Shown piece after piece: positions 25,712 to 36,993 of a DNA stretch of 64,000 bases. Position 1 is the first letter of the stretch. Each line of letters opens with the position of its first letter. Where the stretch lies: assembly GCA_013397455.1 (NCBI GenBank), contig VYZB01000211.1:1447796-1511795 (forward strand). Reading direction: 5' to 3'. Under the pieces are notes generated by a model that saw only the letters and a program-made list of their open reading frames with translations, made no database searches and had not been told where the DNA came from. The position numbers were made by a program, and so were the translations under genes. Source of the DNA: Crotophaga sulcirostris. Taxonomy: Eukaryota; Chordata; Aves; Cuculiformes; Crotophagidae.

Positions 25712-26149
25712 GAGGAGCTCTCTTCACTTCTATTGCTTAAGTTTTCTGGAATCAGTCTTCCCAGAAAAGAAACTTTTAGCCTCAGACTTTGAATTCCTCC
25801 ACATAAGCACATTTTTTTCTGATTCAGTTGTATGATTTAACCATGGTACTTTCCCAATATAAAAGATTAATAGCTGGATCCAGAGCCATGGACTGCCAAA
25901 CAGAAAGCATGTAAAGAAATAACTCAGCATACCCATCCTTATCTGCACATATTTTGCATGGCTTCCCCACAATTACTGCGGGATGTCATTGAAGGGCATG
26001 AGAGAGTGGAACTATGACAAGAAAGAGGTCACCCTGTTCGCCTGTTCTTCCTTCCTACTGCCTCCACTTTGCATTGAAGCAGAAAGGCAAAAGCAGAGAG
26101 AGGAACAGAAATATACAGCTAGGAGTGCTGCATCTTTCGTGAAACTACA
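25712..26149. other. Gene-free DNA
   Basis: Unique-looking sequence between the LTR and the next CR1 fragment. Nothing else recognised. Confidence 0.5.
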
Positions 26150-26219
26150 AGGCATAGGGCTTGGAATTGGATGATCTTTAAGGTCTCTTCTGACTCAAAT
26201 CATTCTATGATTTTATGAT
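26150..26219 (+). mobile_element. CR1 LINE 3' terminal fragment
   Basis: About 70 bp: ggaattggatgatctttaag, then tcattctatgattttatgat. Plus strand. Confidence 0.88.
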
Positions 26220-26959
26220 AAAACAGAATTATCGCTGAGAAAAATAAGAATATTTGCCTTCCTGAACAACTTTGCCCAAGTTAATAGAACCATAAACTTA
26301 AATTTCTGCTACTGAACTGATTGTTCCCACTCCTGACTGGGATTCTGGGTATGAAGAAAGCTTTCTAGGAAAGGGGTTTTCCATATCCCCCCTTGACCAG
26401 CAGTTTTTCCAGAATGCCTTATTTAACTGAGCTGCTGCACGGTATCCCATTGAACCACGCCCTGCATCCCGCTGTACCAAATACTGCATTTGTCATTAAA
26501 ACTCCTTTGCTCTGGTGCAAACCCACAGGCACAGTCAGCTTTGTCTAAACATCCTTGGCAAGAACTGGGGAGCATCCCAGCCAAAGCCTATAGTTCACAG
26601 TTACCAAGTCAGACTGACAGATAGCAAGGCCCACTGCATTTTATCACCTTACAGGGCATAACAATAAAGTCAGTAGAGCACGGTAGTCCACTAACAGCTT
26701 CTTCCTTTTTAATAAGAGCAAAAAATGCATGCTGTCAGCTAGCCACCTCTCTGTGATAAGAAAACAAAGCATCTGGATATTTTCAAAGATACCATATCCA
26801 ATTTGACTTCTTGAACAGCATTTGTCAACGTGGCTTCTGAGTGCCACTCATCAACGTATTAAGCTTCATATCCAGTAGCTGTAACAGAAGACAACATGTC
26901 TGTCATTCTCCCTGCACCCTTGCACATAAGAAAAATGAACACCCCTATGCAGCAGCCCA

Positions 26960-27264
26960 TACCTGGTTTCAAAGGAATTTATTGTTTCCTCAATGTACTA
27001 CTGGGTTTTCCTGTGAACATCCAGGTTTGGTCAGAAGCTGTTGCACTAAGCTACAGTTGTGTTAAGCTCCTGCCTGAAAGACAATACGGCATGTGAACCT
27101 CAGACCGGTTATTTAATCTATTCTGGTTTGTAACACAATATAAAATTTTGATAATGGCAGTAATATCTATAATGCATATGGCTGTAAAAATGTCACCAAC
27201 TTTTATGGTTTTCCTCTTCATATGAATATTCAGTCATCCATTCGTCCCTAGATCCACTTCAATC
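26960..27264 (-). CDS. Terminal exon: last codon, stop and 3' UTR
   Basis: A very strong acceptor (tcttttctttttcag, pyrimidine-rich) precedes GATTGA. The exon at 28797-28720 ends between codons, so this exon contributes one Asp codon (27264-27262) and then TGA (27261-27259). The rest is 3' UTR down to the AATAAA at 26983-26978. The other frame that stays open (one-base phase) would add nine residues, IEVDLGTNG, before a stop. The 3' limit is approximate. Confidence 0.62.
26978..26983 (-). terminator. Polyadenylation signal AATAAA
   Basis: AATAAA on the minus strand about 280 bases past the stop codon, followed by T-rich sequence. A variant ATTAAA also lies at about 27112-27117. It fits the end of the minus-strand gene. 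Confidence 0.6.
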
Positions 27265-28719
27265 CTGAAAAAGAAAAGATGAAATAATTTAATTAATGTA
27301 TTTTCTTAGAGGTTCATTAATTTCTCAAATATTATTGTATATGTAAATAAAAAACCTAGCCATGGACATGTGTTCCATAATAAAACAAAGGTCAGAAGAA
27401 CAGTAAGTTTATAAGCACTTTAAATAAAACTGAATAAATATGACAGAAAGTACATTGGAGAAAGTCTTATGTTGCCTCTGAACTAATGACTTTAGTCAAT
27501 GCTCTCAATGTCTCTAATTTCTGAGTTCCTACTTGAGCGCAATAAATCCCAATTGCTTTAGTTTTCAGGGTCCATTATATACCAGTACTCTGCGTTTGTA
27601 CAGGTAAACAAACTTTCCAGCAGTAACTGAGTATGAATATTGTCAAAATGTGTTTCCCAGAAATACTATGTGAGATCTGGACAATAATGCATTTCAAAGC
27701 CAAAACACATTTATTAGTGAACTCGGTCAATATTCAAGCCATGGAAAATAACTGTGCAAGACCATTACAAACTTGAATATGTATTTCTTGAAAGGTTTCT
27801 TATGGATAAATGATTATTTTAGTTATGTTTCCACGTGAATCTATAGAAGAAAAATGTATATACAGAATTTAAATACTATATTAGACTTCCTGGAGGCTCC
27901 TTCAGGTTTAAGAAAACATACAAATCCAATAATCTAACTTTTTTAAAGTCTTAGGGGAGAAAAAAGGCTTCAAATGTTCAAACCTTAAAAAGTAGACAGT
28001 ATGTCTTAAACCTCTTGCCAGACTACGTGCATATATCTGGAAGCAAATGCTACTTACATATGTCTCTCCTAATAATGGAAATGGTGTGATATCAAAAATC
28101 TAAACTTGCTGTCAGAGTTGTTATAAACAATCTGCTGTTATTTTTATATCGTTCAAAATAAGGTCATACTTCAAGTAGCAGTGGAGCATCACCTGCCTGC
28201 TTTAAAACCACAATCCAGTATTTCTTTACTCTTGCACATACAACAGCATGGCTAACGTGTTTCCGAAAAGTAATCAAACTTATACACTGAAAACAAGACA
28301 AGAAGCTCCCTTTAGCATGTAAAAATAGTAAATATTCATATACTGTGCTTCTATTATACTGACTAAACACTATGCACTTAAATTGTTTTTATTAACCTTA
28401 ATATATTCTTAGAAATACAAGTAAGTTCCAAATATTCATATGAATCATAAAAGGCTGCAAAATCATCACAAACACTGATGTCATGATAACTATTGCAGAC
28501 CATTTGCCCTATGTCTTGTGCATCTTTTAGACTCTTTCCTTTTTATTGTTTAATCTCCCTTAGAAATACCTGGATTGCTTCAATATTTCCATTTCATGAG
28601 GTAGATTCTTTTTTTTGCCCACTTGAAGAAGCACCTTCGAGTTTCTAGCTGTTATTTCTCTGTGCTAATGTCCAAAAATTGGACAAGTGGACCAGGTTTT
28701 CTTAATATCCTGGACTTAC

Positions 28720-28797
28720 AAGATATGGATATTTAACCTGAGTAGGAAATAACTTAGTTATCAAGTTCTTTAAAACTAGATGCAATGTACTCAAAAG
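28720..28797 (-). CDS. Internal coding exon (26 codons)
   Basis: Acceptor ttctttcttcctctgacacaaag with a long pyrimidine tract, donor CTT|GTAAGTCC, 78 bases, phase 0 at both ends. Only this frame is open. It reads LLSTLHLVLKNLITKLFPTQ and continues VKYPYL, a helical, leucine-rich stretch. It joins in phase to the exons on both sides. Confidence 0.77.
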
Positions 28798-29093
28798 CTT
28801 TGTGTCAGAGGAAGAAAGAATTTGACCTGTAATTGTTTCCAGTTCTCCAGGTTTTCTGATCATTACTCCTCCCTTACACACAGAGACACTCACGCTCCTA
28901 CAACACAACTTAGCTTCAAGTCATAGACGAACACTGCCATGGGTAACCTTAACAGGGCAAACGTGGGTCTGTGTTTCAAACCTGCTAACATGCTGCTACC
29001 CAATGTGCCATAGCTGCAGCTGGTTTTCTGTTACCAAACCATGCAGAGTGGTCCTCCTCATAAAAAAGCTATCCCAGTTTTCAGGATGGCTAC

Positions 29094-29183
29094 CTTTTCA
29101 TTAATAGTAGCCACATACTTGCCCTGTATTCCCATGTATTCTATTCTTACAGGGAAACTCATAAATTCCATAAGGCAGACATT
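29094..29183 (-). CDS. Internal coding exon (30 codons)
   Basis: Acceptor taccttctgcag, donor GAAAAG|GTAGCC, 90 bases, phase 0 at both ends. It reads NVCLMEFMSFPVRIEYMGI and continues QGKYVATINEK. An earlier donor-like site (CCT|GTAAGA) inside it would leave a 33-base exon. The longer form is preferred for its continued open frame. Confidence 0.7.
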
Positions 29184-29256
29184 CTGCAGAAGGTACAGAT
29201 TAAAACAAAACAAAACAAAACAAAACAAAACAAAACCAAACATTAACTAGTACTAC
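29184..29256 (-). repeat. 73-base intron filled by an (AAAAC)n microsatellite
   Basis: The interval between two exon calls is only 73 bases. Plus-strand positions 29203-29235 hold about six to seven AAAAC units (GTTTT on the transcribed strand). The repeat thus forms the body of a minimal intron, between a GTAGTA donor and a ctgcag acceptor. Confidence 0.6.
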
Positions 29257-29305
29257 AGATTTGCAACAGTCCTTGACATTTAGAATCAATAAGGGATGGA
29301 AGAGG
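29257..29305 (-). CDS. Short internal coding exon (16 codons)
   Basis: Acceptor cattgaatttcag, donor AAATCT|GTAGTA (not strong), 49 bases. It takes one base to complete a split codon and ends between codons, exactly as the neighbouring exons require. It reads LFHPLLILNVKDCCKS. The phase fit is the main support. Confidence 0.58.
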
Positions 29306-30048
29306 CTGAAATTCAATGCCACATTGAACCGAATCAGTGTACTCAAAAATCTACCTAAATTGTACTTTGATGTTTGTTTTCTTGCCTTGAGTCTAGCCCA
29401 AAGGACCTTTGCAAGATGAGTTCTGTACCATTGTAACTGAAATGAGGCAAAACACTTGGCCACAAAGTTATCCGTAAAAAAGTTAAAAAACCTTTAAATT
29501 CCAACATAAGCCACTATCCCTCCAGCAGCCACCGCAAGCGGCAAGGTGAACGGGGTAGTACAGCTTAAAACACATTTCAGTTTAGGTTATGGTAACTGCT
29601 ATATATTTATGGACCTCACGGGACCAAAGGAGAACTTGATACACATTCTGTTAACTCACTAAACAACTGTGATCATAAGGTTTATTTTGTCCTGAAGTTT
29701 TTGCTGGTCTTTAACCGTGATTTCTACTCAAAACAATACAAGCAGAGTTATTTGCCTTAAGATGCCAGACACCCCCCCGCCACCGCCAACATCTTTGTTG
29801 CTTTGACGTAGTGTCAAAACAAAAATAGCTTAAGGTGCTCAAAATATTGCTGAAAATTAACTTAATGCTTCAACTTCTGGTTTTCACTGGTATTTTAATA
29901 AAAGTAAAGAGATGCAGGAGGCAGAGAGTGGGATGCTTGTTGCTAGGTGATACCTAGCTCTCCTGAACTCCTACAGACTGAAATATTTATCCAGACTCCC
30001 ACGAAGAATGACATCTAGCATAGAGAAAGAGCAGACGCACGCACTTAC

Positions 30049-30260
30049 TGAAGTACATCATGATGCAAGGTAAGAAGCAGCAGCTCTGCCATCAGCTCAG
30101 TCCCGGGGGCACCTAAGCTGAGGAGGCTGCAGTCTGCGATGGGAGGGTGGTGGTGACACAGCTCTTCCTGAACATCTAACATTGACTTCAGTTGAGTCTC
30201 ATGGGGTGACGCCTCCAACACTCTTACGCCAAACCAGAATGATCTCAATGCCATTGGGCT
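30049..30260 (-). CDS. Internal coding exon (about 70 codons)
   Basis: Donor CTTCA|GTAAGTGC is near consensus. The frame is open for the whole length and reads SPHETQLKSMLDVQEELCHH, then HPPIADCSLLSLGAPGTELM and AELLLLTLHHDVL, clearly protein-like. The start is the best pyrimidine-rich acceptor (tcttgcactgccaag). A start at 30243 would instead fit the phase left by the exon at 35241-35198. It ends with two bases of a codon, which the 29305 exon completes. Confidence 0.85.
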
Positions 30261-31345
30261 CTTGGCAGTGCAAGAAAATGCATCCCTCGTTCACCTGTGT
30301 TATTTTTCTGGTGCTTGGAGTATTTCCCCAAATCATTATACTCCAAAAATTGGTTTCCATAGAAAAAAGCACGCAGCTGGCCAGATGTGGATGAACAACT
30401 CATTAACCAAACATACAACCTTCGCACCATGCTCCTTCCCCTCCTCCCTTTACAAGGTTTATTCAATGATTAAATTTTCAAGGAGTGCTTACACAGTCTT
30501 TCAGTAGAGGCTTAGAGAAATAAACATTTTTCTTTACAGGGTCTTTTATATGTCTTTAATGAATTATTTTGAATGGAACACCATCAAGGACAAGTCCCAG
30601 ACTTTCTGGGACTTAAGAGATGAATTTCAAGAACACTTCCTTCTCCCTACAACTGAAGGGTCTGGATTGACAAAAATAGTTATATATAGATATGCTATAT
30701 TTCATGATTTCTGTGAGTTATTACTCTGGGAAGGACAATGTCTTTCAGTACTATCTACAAAACTCTGCAATTGTATCAATGCACAAAAATGGAATTAGAA
30801 CGTGTGCACATGCTGTTATATTGTAAAGGTAAAAGAAGACAGTTAAAATCTGGAGAAGTAAGAGAGTCCTCAAATGCCTGGATTTAGGTAATAATCAGTG
30901 GTCAGTCTATAACAGTGCAATAAATTGCATGAAGCAGAGGAAAACACAGAAAAATACTACATCCTCCTTGAATTTTTATTCCAAAAGTAGTTGTTACCTT
31001 CGACACTCTCAGCTGGTTGAATGGCTAGCTCTGAAACCCTGATACTCCCTTCACAACCCTAGGTTAAACAGAATGACCTTGGTTTTCATTCGATCTAAAT
31101 GCAATGAAATTTTGATAAACACAGTCCCACATCACTTGGGACAGCTGCTCTGACACAAGGAAATGTTCAGGTTACAGTGCACGCACCCAGCACAAGGTCT
31201 CTTAGTTCATCACCTTATCCTCACACACAGTTCAAACTCCACACAACAGTTAAAATTTATTTACCAGCCTGTGCACAAAGTCGAAGGACTTAGTGGGCCT
31301 TTTCTTGTTACAAGAATTACAGCTTTATACATATATATATATTTA
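30261..31345. other. Intron sequence
   Basis: No repeat seen apart from a short TA run at about 31332-31342. The plus-strand open frame at 30550-30798 (82 codons) has no splice or promoter support. Confidence 0.45.
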
Positions 31346-31592
31346 GAAGCATAGAACCCACTGAGGTCGGAAAAGACCTCAAAGACATTCAAGTCCAACC
31401 ATCAACCCACCACCACCGTACCTACTATCCATGTCCCCAAATGCCACGTCTACACATTTTTGAACACCTGTAGGGATGATGACTCCACCACTTCACTGGG
31501 CAACCTCTTCCAATGATTCACTGCTCTTTCGGTAAAGGTATTTTTCCTAGTATCCAATCTCAACCTCCCCTGGCGCAGCTTGGGGAGGTTTA
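31346..31592 (-). mobile_element. CR1 LINE 3' fragment
   Basis: Minus-strand CR1 of the subtype ggaaaagacctcaaagacat, caagtccaaccatcaaccca. It ends at the block for the ORF2 C-terminus (tcaacctcccctggcgcagc). Confidence 0.92.
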
Positions 31593-32649
31593 TACACATA
31601 CACACAGACAAACACATACCTGTATATGAATATTAAAACATGCACACAGTCACAAATTTTTGGGGCACTAATTAAATACTTTTTGTAAATAATTGTCTTA
31701 CAGAATCTGTTGGAAGTATATTTTCTAATGTATCATTAAAATAACAGGATTTCAGCCAAACTGTAAAATGTAACTACGTTTCTGAACCCATAAAAAAACT
31801 GGAATTTTGTAAAAAGGTATCTTTTCCCCTTATCTCCAGGCTTTCTTCAGCAAAATGCTACATATTACTCTCCAGATAATGACTACTTAAGATTTCTACT
31901 CATAAGAGTTTATGAGCATCTGAAGAAATTATAAATCAGCAATATTTAATAATTGTTTATTCCTAATTTCAGGTTGGAATCACATATGTTTTGTTTCTAC
32001 TTGCAATTCAGATAAAGGAATGCAATTAAGTGTACCAAAAACGAAGTCAGAGTGTGAAATCCAAGAGGAAGATATCCCACAGGAAAACTGCTTGTGTTTC
32101 AAGCAGGATAAGAGAAGAGATGTGCCAATGATTCTTCCATATCATCACAGTGGGGAAGGGATAAAGACCAACTTCTCCAGCAGATCTTTCATCAAGAGAC
32201 TACAGAGGCAGCACAGAGAAAGATTTAATCATACAGGTTTCATATTCTTATTTTGCCCTGCTAATAAGGATTTACATTATCAAATGCAAAACTATCACCC
32301 GTTCCCCCTCTTCTGATTTAATCCCTTTACTCAGATGAGGTTTACGCTTGGTCCAGAACAGAGCCAGCTCTACTTGCAGTACAGGCAGCAGTACTTATAT
32401 TCTATCTGTTCTCAAAGTTGCAAGATAATATTTGATTATATTCTAACCTATTCAAAAATACAACAAGGATTTCTTTACTTCCTCTTAAGAGGCTGCTTAA
32501 TCCCAGAGACCATCAGAAAAACAAACAATCCTTGCACTTCTATGCAGTTATAAAGGAAACAGCCAGAGCCTAAGCATGAGGTCACACAGTTTCCTTAGGA
32601 GATCCAGTGGAGCACGAGTTCTATGCTGACCATGTATCCGATGTACAAG
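31593..32649. other. Intron sequence with a plus-strand exon-like segment
   Basis: At 32012-32236 the plus strand has an acceptor (tttctacttgcaattcag), an open frame of 74 codons rich in Lys, Glu and Arg (KTKSECEIQEEDIPQEN), and a weak donor (ACAG|GTTTCA). It could be an antisense exon or chance. The rest shows nothing. Confidence 0.3.
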
Positions 32650-32948
32650 ATAAGGGGCTCTTTATCAGGGAGTGCAGTGATAGGACAAGGGGTAACAGTT
32701 TTAAGCTGAAAGATGTGAGATTTAGATTAGATATTAGGAAGACATTTTTCCCGTGAGGGTGGTGAGGCACTGGAACAGGTTGCCCAGAGAGGTCCTGGAC
32801 GCCTCATCCCTGGCGGTGTTCAAGGTCAGGTTGGATGAGGCTTTGAGCAACCTGATCCAGTGGAAGGTGTCCCTGCCCATGGCAGGGGGGTTGGAACTGG
32901 ATAATGTTTAAGGTCCCTTCTGACCCAAACCATGCTATGATTCTATGT
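32650..32948 (+). mobile_element. CR1 LINE 3' fragment
   Basis: 300 bp of plus-strand CR1 3' end, from aaggggctctttatcaggga to catgctatgattctatg. It is little diverged and sits antisense in an intron of the minus-strand gene. Confidence 0.95.
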
Positions 32949-33539
32949 TTCTCATGGTGATGGCAACCACCCAACATCCCGACCTAAGGGAGAGCGGCTG
33001 AACACCTAAGACCCCATACAGCCTACAAGAAAGACTGAAACACATGAATATCCAACAGACTAATCTGGCCCCAAGGGGCAAAAACTACGTTTATGTGGCT
33101 CCTCAGAGTTACTTTCAGAGGGAACACCAGGACAATGGAAAAATCAGACTATGAAATAAAAAATGTAACACTGTTTACATGTAGTAGATTATGCAAACCC
33201 TGGCATGTCTTCTTTTACACTGTGCAAGATGTTGTAAAGAGGTTAGAGAATAGCACTAATTCACTGCAAACAAAACACCATGCAGCTCTGCCTTTACCGC
33301 AGTGTCAAGTGAGCTGTGCCAACTTTCACAGCAAAGCCACTTAAAGAACGAGCAAAACCAGAGTAAGTTGTGCCCATTAAACTTCTAAAAGAGGATCAAA
33401 ATTGTTCCCACAAACTAAACAAGCTCTAAATTTATACCTTACCAGAATGTGGTTGTAAAACCAGTGTTGAAGCACCTCATGACTAGCACAGCCAGCAAGA
33501 GCCAACACCTTGTATCAGGAAGCCCCAGCCTGGAGATTA

Positions 33540-33705
33540 CAGAATCATAGAATGGTTTGGGTCAGAAGCGACCTTAAAGATCATCCAGTTCCAACCACCC
33601 TGTCATGGGCAGAGACATCTTCCACTGGATCAGGTTGCTCAAAGTCTCCTCCAATCTGGTCTTGAACACCTTCACGGATGAGGCAGCCACAACTTCTCTG
33701 GGCCA
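33540..33705 (-). mobile_element. CR1 LINE 3' fragment
   Basis: Minus-strand CR1 3' end beginning cagaatcatagaatggtttg and ending after cttctctgggc. Short and 5'-truncated. Confidence 0.92.
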
Positions 33706-35197
33706 CTATGATTCTCTGTTCTCCATATTTGGACATTTCAATGTTCTTGAATTCACTGCCAGCAGCACAGGGGGCTGGTGCTACCTACTCCAAGATGCCA
33801 CCAAAATAGAATCTGTCTCACACGATGCTCTCCTATTGAAAAGGTTTTGTTACAATACAAAAGCATTATGATAGGATCAAACTTCAATTAATAACATCAC
33901 CACACACAAAGCACTGAAAGCAGTCCAGAGGCAAACAGCAAATATCACTGTAAGTTGCAATATTAAGACACTCTGAGAACAGTTTTATTAAAAGCAGAGG
34001 TAGCTGCAATTGCCTTTGTAATAACCATAAGGAATACTGCAAACAACTAACACTCCCACAAGTGGCAAATGTCATCATCCTACGGATAACCCCTACTGAG
34101 TTGCATCTTGTTGAGTTATCACAATTAAGATTCTGTTAAAATGCCCATTACAAATATCTATTTCTAATTAACTGTAATTCGGCCTTATACTTATAACTTG
34201 CTGGTTTTTATAAGACAATGAATTAAGGATTAGGAAACAAAACAAATGTTAGTCTCTCAGGAGGGAGAAGGAAATCAAACCAATTTTAATACACATAGGA
34301 GAAAGTAATATAAGTCAATGAAAATCAAATTTTGGTTAAATAGACTAAGTTATATAGATAATAAAAAGTAAACCACTGAAAATAACAACTCCCAGAAGTG
34401 TACATTTACAATTTTAAAAAAAATAAAACAATACAAAAATCAGTGTTACAGCCCTGAAGTTAATACCAGAAAAAACACATAAGTGAAAACCATATCTATG
34501 CATTGGATCAGGCTCTTCTAGATCCTTCAAGGGTTAGTTCCAAAAAATTTAAAACATTTGCCTGTGGACATACACACAAACCCACGCAGGGAATGAGTAT
34601 CAAAGGGTTAAAACCTAAACTACTCCCACCAGGGCTATTTTCTACCTTCCCTGGCCCATTAGGCCCTGGTACCCAACTGAAGGCTTACAGCTGATGAGGA
34701 AAAATATGGGAAAGTTTCTTGTATTTAAGGACCGTTTTCACCAGCTGTATATCACTTCCATTCTTAGTCCCACTGATTCATAGGACCATTTTGCTTTCCC
34801 AGCTACATTTTCCAGTCTAACATAGAGAGGAGGCTCACTTTTCTCGTCCCTCTTTCCCTTATCAACAAACCAAGTGATTGTAACATGAAGTCGGTCTGGT
34901 GATTCATCTGTTGGTTCGCTTTCACATCCTGCTGCGCACAGCAGTTACGCTAAAATACAAGTGTCAAGCAGTCAGGAAATCTCTACAGGCCCCTAATCTT
35001 TAGGGTATCAAATATGGTAAGTCATCCTCTTGTATGGAAAAATCTCACGGACTTGGGCCAATGGTTTAAAGGGCTTTGACACACAGAGAAGGATTAGAAC
35101 AAGCCAGCATCATCTCAAAAAGGAAAAGCAGTGAGGTCTGGCTCCCCAACAAGCAAATTCACAAAAAAGCCACAAGCTTAACTGGAAACATCTTAAC
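33706..35197. other. Intron sequence
   Basis: A+T-rich with nothing recognised apart from weak chance frames on both strands. Confidence 0.45.
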
Positions 35198-35241
35198 CTG
35201 CAGTATGTCAGCAAATATAAAGTACGCTCTTTAAACACATA
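35198..35241 (-). CDS. Candidate short coding exon
   Basis: Acceptor gattatttctttcag is strong and donor CTGCAG|GTTAAG is good. 44 bases with a single open frame, YVFKERTLYLLTYC plus two bases. It starts in phase 0, fitting the candidate at 36807-36724. It joins the 30260 exon only if that exon starts at 30243. Confidence 0.52.
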
Positions 35242-35493
35242 CTGAAAGAAATAATCTCGTATTATTTCCATGGGTTTTTTCTCTTGTCTGGGTTTGCAAA
35301 GAACCCACAAATATATATTACACTGAACACATTCAGAATGGGCATATTATCCAAATAAAGAAGTAGATTTGTACTAATACCCAGGGATGACATTCACAAA
35401 TGTCTTACTAGCCTGTAAATGCCTGCAAAACAGCAACATCTCTAGGCTATATCAGAGATCCAAAAGTTTTGCAGAAGGTGCTCTTGAAACATT

Positions 35494-35727
35494 TCACAGA
35501 ATCATACAATGACTTGGGTTGGAAGGGACATTAAAGATCATCCAGTTCCAGTCCCCCTGCCATGGGCAGGGACACCTCCCACCGGATCAGGTTGCTCAAA
35601 GCCTCATCCAACCTGGCCTTGAACACCTCCAGGGATGGGGCATCTACAACTTCCCTGGGCAACCTGTTCCAGTGCCTCATCACCCTCACAGGAAACAATT
35701 TCTTCCTAATATCTATTCTAAATCTAC
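35494..35727 (-). mobile_element. CR1 LINE tail of chimeric unit X, copy A
   Basis: Minus-strand CR1 3' end from cacagaatcatacaatgac to the block tcttcctaatatctattc. CR1 similarity stops at about 35727 and the non-CR1 head follows directly. Confidence 0.92.
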
Positions 35728-35955
35728 CTTCAGTTTCCTGAAGACCAGCGTGCCAGTGCTGGTGACAGCAGCACCAGCTGTGTCTTCTGAGTTTTTTCAT
35801 GCTTTCTATCTAGTGTGCTCATACCAGTGCAGGCTCTGGGTTCAGAGAAGAAGAATAAGCTTTAAACAGAAAAGACTGAGCAGACACTCATAACATACCC
35901 TCCCCTCCTCTTGAGGAGTGCACAGAGTCAAGAAGCAGCTGTGTTGAGTTCTGTT
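35728..35955 (-). repeat. Non-CR1 head of chimeric unit X, copy A
   Basis: About 228 bp that also occurs, in the same position relative to a CR1 tail, at 41978-42192 on the plus strand. Shared stretches include cagaaaagactgagca and cataccagtgcaggctctgg. The similarity ends at the outer boundary ttgagttctgtt. This copy has about 12 extra bases (gaagaagaataa). The head matches no CR1 part I recognise. Confidence 0.85.
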
Positions 35956-36723
35956 ATGGAATTGGAGTGGTTAAGTGGAAAGAAGGCTGGGGCAACACAG
36001 ATCTTAATACAGAGGACCATAAGTCTCCTGTAGGCACTGGAAAGCAGGATAGGGCCCTGTGCTGGAGAAGGCTTGCTATGGACCTCAGCAGGAGACATGT
36101 TGCCTCTCTGGAGCTTGGTTTCCTGCCGGAGTCACATTTTCCCCTCAGTTCCCCAACCTAGACTGAGACAAAACATCTCCTTTGTAGGAGTGAGAGGCAT
36201 TAACACTAAATTAAATTCAGTTAAGCTTCAAGCAGCCAAGAACTGGAGCTTAAGCCACAGCCACCCTGGAGGCAAGGTCTAGCAGAATAGGGCCCTGTGT
36301 ATGGGTCACCTCCGGCATCTTCTGAGCTGTTCCCTAACTGAAGGAATTTAGCAAGAGGGAGGCAGCGCAGCCAGGAGAACCTAAGCCCTCCTCCTCCACT
36401 GCTGTCAGGGGTGTGCCGCATGAGGATCCTCATCACCAAGCCCTTCCCTGCTTTCACTGCTTCATTTTCGCTGTTGCCACCTGAAAAGCCATCAACAGAG
36501 AACTTAAATAAATTGCAAAAACTAGGATGGAGGAAACCTCAAGAGATCACCTAGTCTCTCCTCAGCAGTTCACACCACTGTGATTACCTCAAAAATCATT
36601 ACATCTTCATTACATCCATTATAGACAAGCTTCAAGAATACAATCACTGGACCTGCAAAACTACCCGTAGCACTCAGATTCATCCTTATTCACTCTGAAG
36701 ACAAAACATCTGCTTTAACTTAC
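35956..36723. other. Intron sequence
   Basis: Moderately G+C-rich around 36220-36460. A minus-strand acceptor-like cttgctaaattccttcag near 36337 and a donor-like GGAG|GTGACC bound only 28 bases, too little to call. An old repeat may lie at about 36520-36650 (acctcaagagatcacctagt). Confidence 0.35.
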
Positions 36724-36807
36724 CACCAGGACCACAAACAGAACAAAAATAGTCAGCATATGTGGGCTGGAAGCTTGCCAAGAACTCTGATATTTACTTA
36801 ATTGTTC
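36724..36807 (-). CDS. Candidate coding exon (28 codons)
   Basis: Donor GGTG|GTAAGTT is near consensus and the acceptor gatggctatag is weak. 84 bases, phase 0 at both ends, reading EQLSKYQSSWQASSPHMLT then IFVLFVVLV, a hydrophobic end. A second frame is also open from an internal acceptor, so the reading is uncertain. The donor is the best support. Confidence 0.42.
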
Positions 36808-36947
36808 CTATAGCCATCTATAAAGTAAACATTTTTAAATGGAAAATTAGGATTAAACCTCCGCAGAAAATATGACTAATTCTAATAAATTCTATGCCTT
36901 TTAAGGATGTTTTGAAGATCAACTATCACAGATGATGTCTGCAAAAC

Positions 36948-36993
36948 CTTTTGAAGATGAAAAGGAACATGAATTATCATCACAAAGTTTTAG
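36948..36993 (-). CDS. Candidate short coding exon
   Basis: Strong acceptor (ccctcttgctcttgacag) and donor AAAAG|GTTTTG. One open frame: LKLCDDNSCSFSSSK plus one base. Its phase fits neither neighbour as called, so it may be an alternative exon or a false call. Confidence 0.32.

Noticed and set aside
30550..30798. 82-codon plus-strand frame that looks protein-like
   Set aside because: No promoter, polyadenylation or splice support, and it lies in an intron of the opposite-strand gene. Chance is likely.
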